Source: Flavobacteriales bacterium
GTDB lineage: Bacteria > Bacteroidota > Bacteroidia > Flavobacteriales_D > Sanyastnellaceae
Assembly (NCBI GenBank): GCA_947457325.1
Contig: CANGVU010000087.1
Location: 1 to 6,204 of the forward strand
Length of the DNA stretch: 6,204 nucleotides
Reading direction: 5' to 3'
The translations under genes and the position numbers were made by a program. Each line of letters opens with the position of its first letter. Position 1 is the first letter of the stretch. Shown piece after piece: positions 5,271-6,204 of the stretch. Below the pieces are notes generated by a model, which worked only from the letters and a program-made list of their open reading frames with translations, did not search any database and had not been told where the DNA came from.

Positions 5271-6204
5271 CTAGAAAACAAAGTTTAAGGATGTGTTAAG
5301 CCCAAATCCTCTCAAATTGCGCTGATAGCTGAAGGGAATCAAATAATTGACCTTCGTGTCCCAGAGGATGTATTTGTTTTTGAAGAGCTCAAGACCTACT
5401 GATGGAGACAAGTAAAAAATGTCTTGCGACTTTACTTCGTTGCTCGCAGCCATATAACCAATAGTATATCCAGAATACAAATTTCCGAATTTATTAGATC
5501 CTCGTCCGAAATGTCTGGAATAAAAATCCTGTCCAAAATTCATCACAAATAACTCAGAGAATATGGTGCTATCACCTGCCGGCTTTTGTGTGGATTGGTA
5601 AACTCCTACTGAAGCATAGCTCTTTCCCTTGGTGAAGAGGTATTTCAAAAAGTAACCTTGATAGTAGGCTGAAGAAACGGTATCATTTGGGTTTTCTATT
5701 TTTAGATAGCTGTACTCTGCTCCCGGCATATTGACGAAAGTAACCCGGCTTTCTTGCGGACTGGTAATCTCTTCCATAAGGGTGATGGAAACTCGATAGG
5801 GTAGGGCATTTTTCTCTAAAACGGTTCTTCTTTTTTTTAGATTAAAGATTCGATCTTCTAATCCTTGTTTTTCTCTCCAAAGGGATTCATATTGGGCGGA
5901 CTTCATTTCATGCTGCTGGAGTATCTGTTCAAATGAGTTTTTTTTCTGTGTCATGAACTCAATCTCTAAATCTATTTCATCCAATTCCAATTGATAGCCT
6001 GTTGTGTTGATGTCATCGTTGCTGATGTATCCCCAATCATTCAACTGAACTCTTAATTTGGAGTATACCTCTACATTCAAATCAAAGGTGGCTGACAAAC
6101 TGGTTTTGGATTCATCTTGGGAATTGATGATTACACCGTTTTGTGCAATGAATTCTCGGAATGATTTTTTACTCGATGCATAGTCCAAGGCAATGATGGT
6201 GATA
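5271..6204 (-). CDS. DUF4349-like coiled-coil protein with C-terminal beta-barrel-like region (5' end outside window)
   Basis: The minus-strand frame is open to the window edge and reads ITIIALDYASSKKSF across 6203-6159. The TTG at 6188 lies inside this segment and is unlikely to be the start, so the gene is 5'-truncated by the window. Numbered from that TTG, residues 1-140 follow the DUF4349 scheme: a strand and helix ending in NGVIINSQDE, a second strand FDLNVEVYSKLRVQLNDWGYI, a D-x-x-T-x-x-Y stretch (59-65), a charged coiled coil (about 66-125) and the closing strand YRVSITLMEE (131-140). Residues 170-305 instead show alternating aromatic/hydrophobic strands with short turns (GYFLKYLF, SGYTIGYMA, SPSVGLELF, TKVNYLIPF) and end in NTSLNFVF, a terminal phenylalanine typical of outer-membrane barrels. 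DUF4349 proteins usually end in a membrane helix, so this architecture is unusual. Localisation at the cell envelope is inferred; function is unknown. Confidence 0.75.
   Translation of the reverse strand, partial: ITIIALDYASSKKSFREFIAQNGVIINSQDESKTSLSATFDLNVEVYSKLRVQLNDWGYISNDDINTTGYQLELDEIDLEIEFMTQKKNSFEQILQQHEMKSAQYESLWREKQGLEDRIFNLKKRRTVLEKNALPYRVSITLMEEITSPQESRVTFVNMPGAEYSYLKIENPNDTVSSAYYQGYFLKYLFTKGKSYASVGVYQSTQKPAGDSTIFSELFVMNFGQDFYSRHFGRGSNKFGNLYSGYTIGYMAASNEVKSQDIFYLSPSVGLELFKNKYILWDTKVNYLIPFSYQRNLRGFGLNTSLNFVF

Noticed and set aside
6186..6188. TTG at 6188 as the start of the right-edge gene
   Set aside because: The frame continues without a stop to the window edge and the upstream residues ITIIA complete the first strand of the DUF4349-like domain, so the true start lies outside.

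Overview
The window looks like ordinary chromosomal DNA from a member of the Bacteroidota, probably Flavobacteriales-like. The reasons are the moderately AT-rich sequence, A-rich rather than Shine-Dalgarno-like leaders, matches to the Bacteroidota TAnnTTTG -7 promoter box, a sucD with no adjacent sucC, a Bacteroidota-type glycosyltransferase (NWGLGHATR, SDNRFG, PTPGQTEQEYL), and a small 46-residue protein resembling short unnamed proteins of this phylum. There is no tRNA, rRNA, CRISPR array, insertion sequence or phage gene.

Layout, left to right. The C-terminal 41 codons of an unidentified plus-strand gene (a HemD-like tail is possible) run 28 bp into the end of a minus-strand trmB (tRNA m7G46 methyltransferase). 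Divergent from trmB is a plus-strand GT-B glycosyltransferase with a short C-terminus, and its stop codon interlocks with that of a minus-strand PLP-dependent aminotransferase. The aminotransferase is the second gene of a tightly coupled minus-strand pair, preceded by an FAD-dependent monooxygenase with a 4-bp ATGA overlap. After a 99-bp divergent spacer comes plus-strand sucD (succinyl-CoA synthetase alpha subunit, TCA cycle), closed by a strong hairpin terminator that also appears to serve the opposite strand. On that strand lie an unannotated 46-aa small gene and, at the right edge, the 3' part of a larger gene whose product joins a DUF4349-like coiled-coil region to a C-terminal segment resembling an outer-membrane beta-barrel.

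The genes do not form one pathway. trmB and sucD are housekeeping genes. The monooxygenase and aminotransferase are the only pair clearly arranged to act together, probably oxidising and then transaminating or cleaving an unknown small molecule. No defence or mobile system is visible. The least ordinary items are the DUF4349-like/beta-barrel fusion, the overlooked small gene, the shortened glycosyltransferase and the variant catalytic motifs of TrmB.
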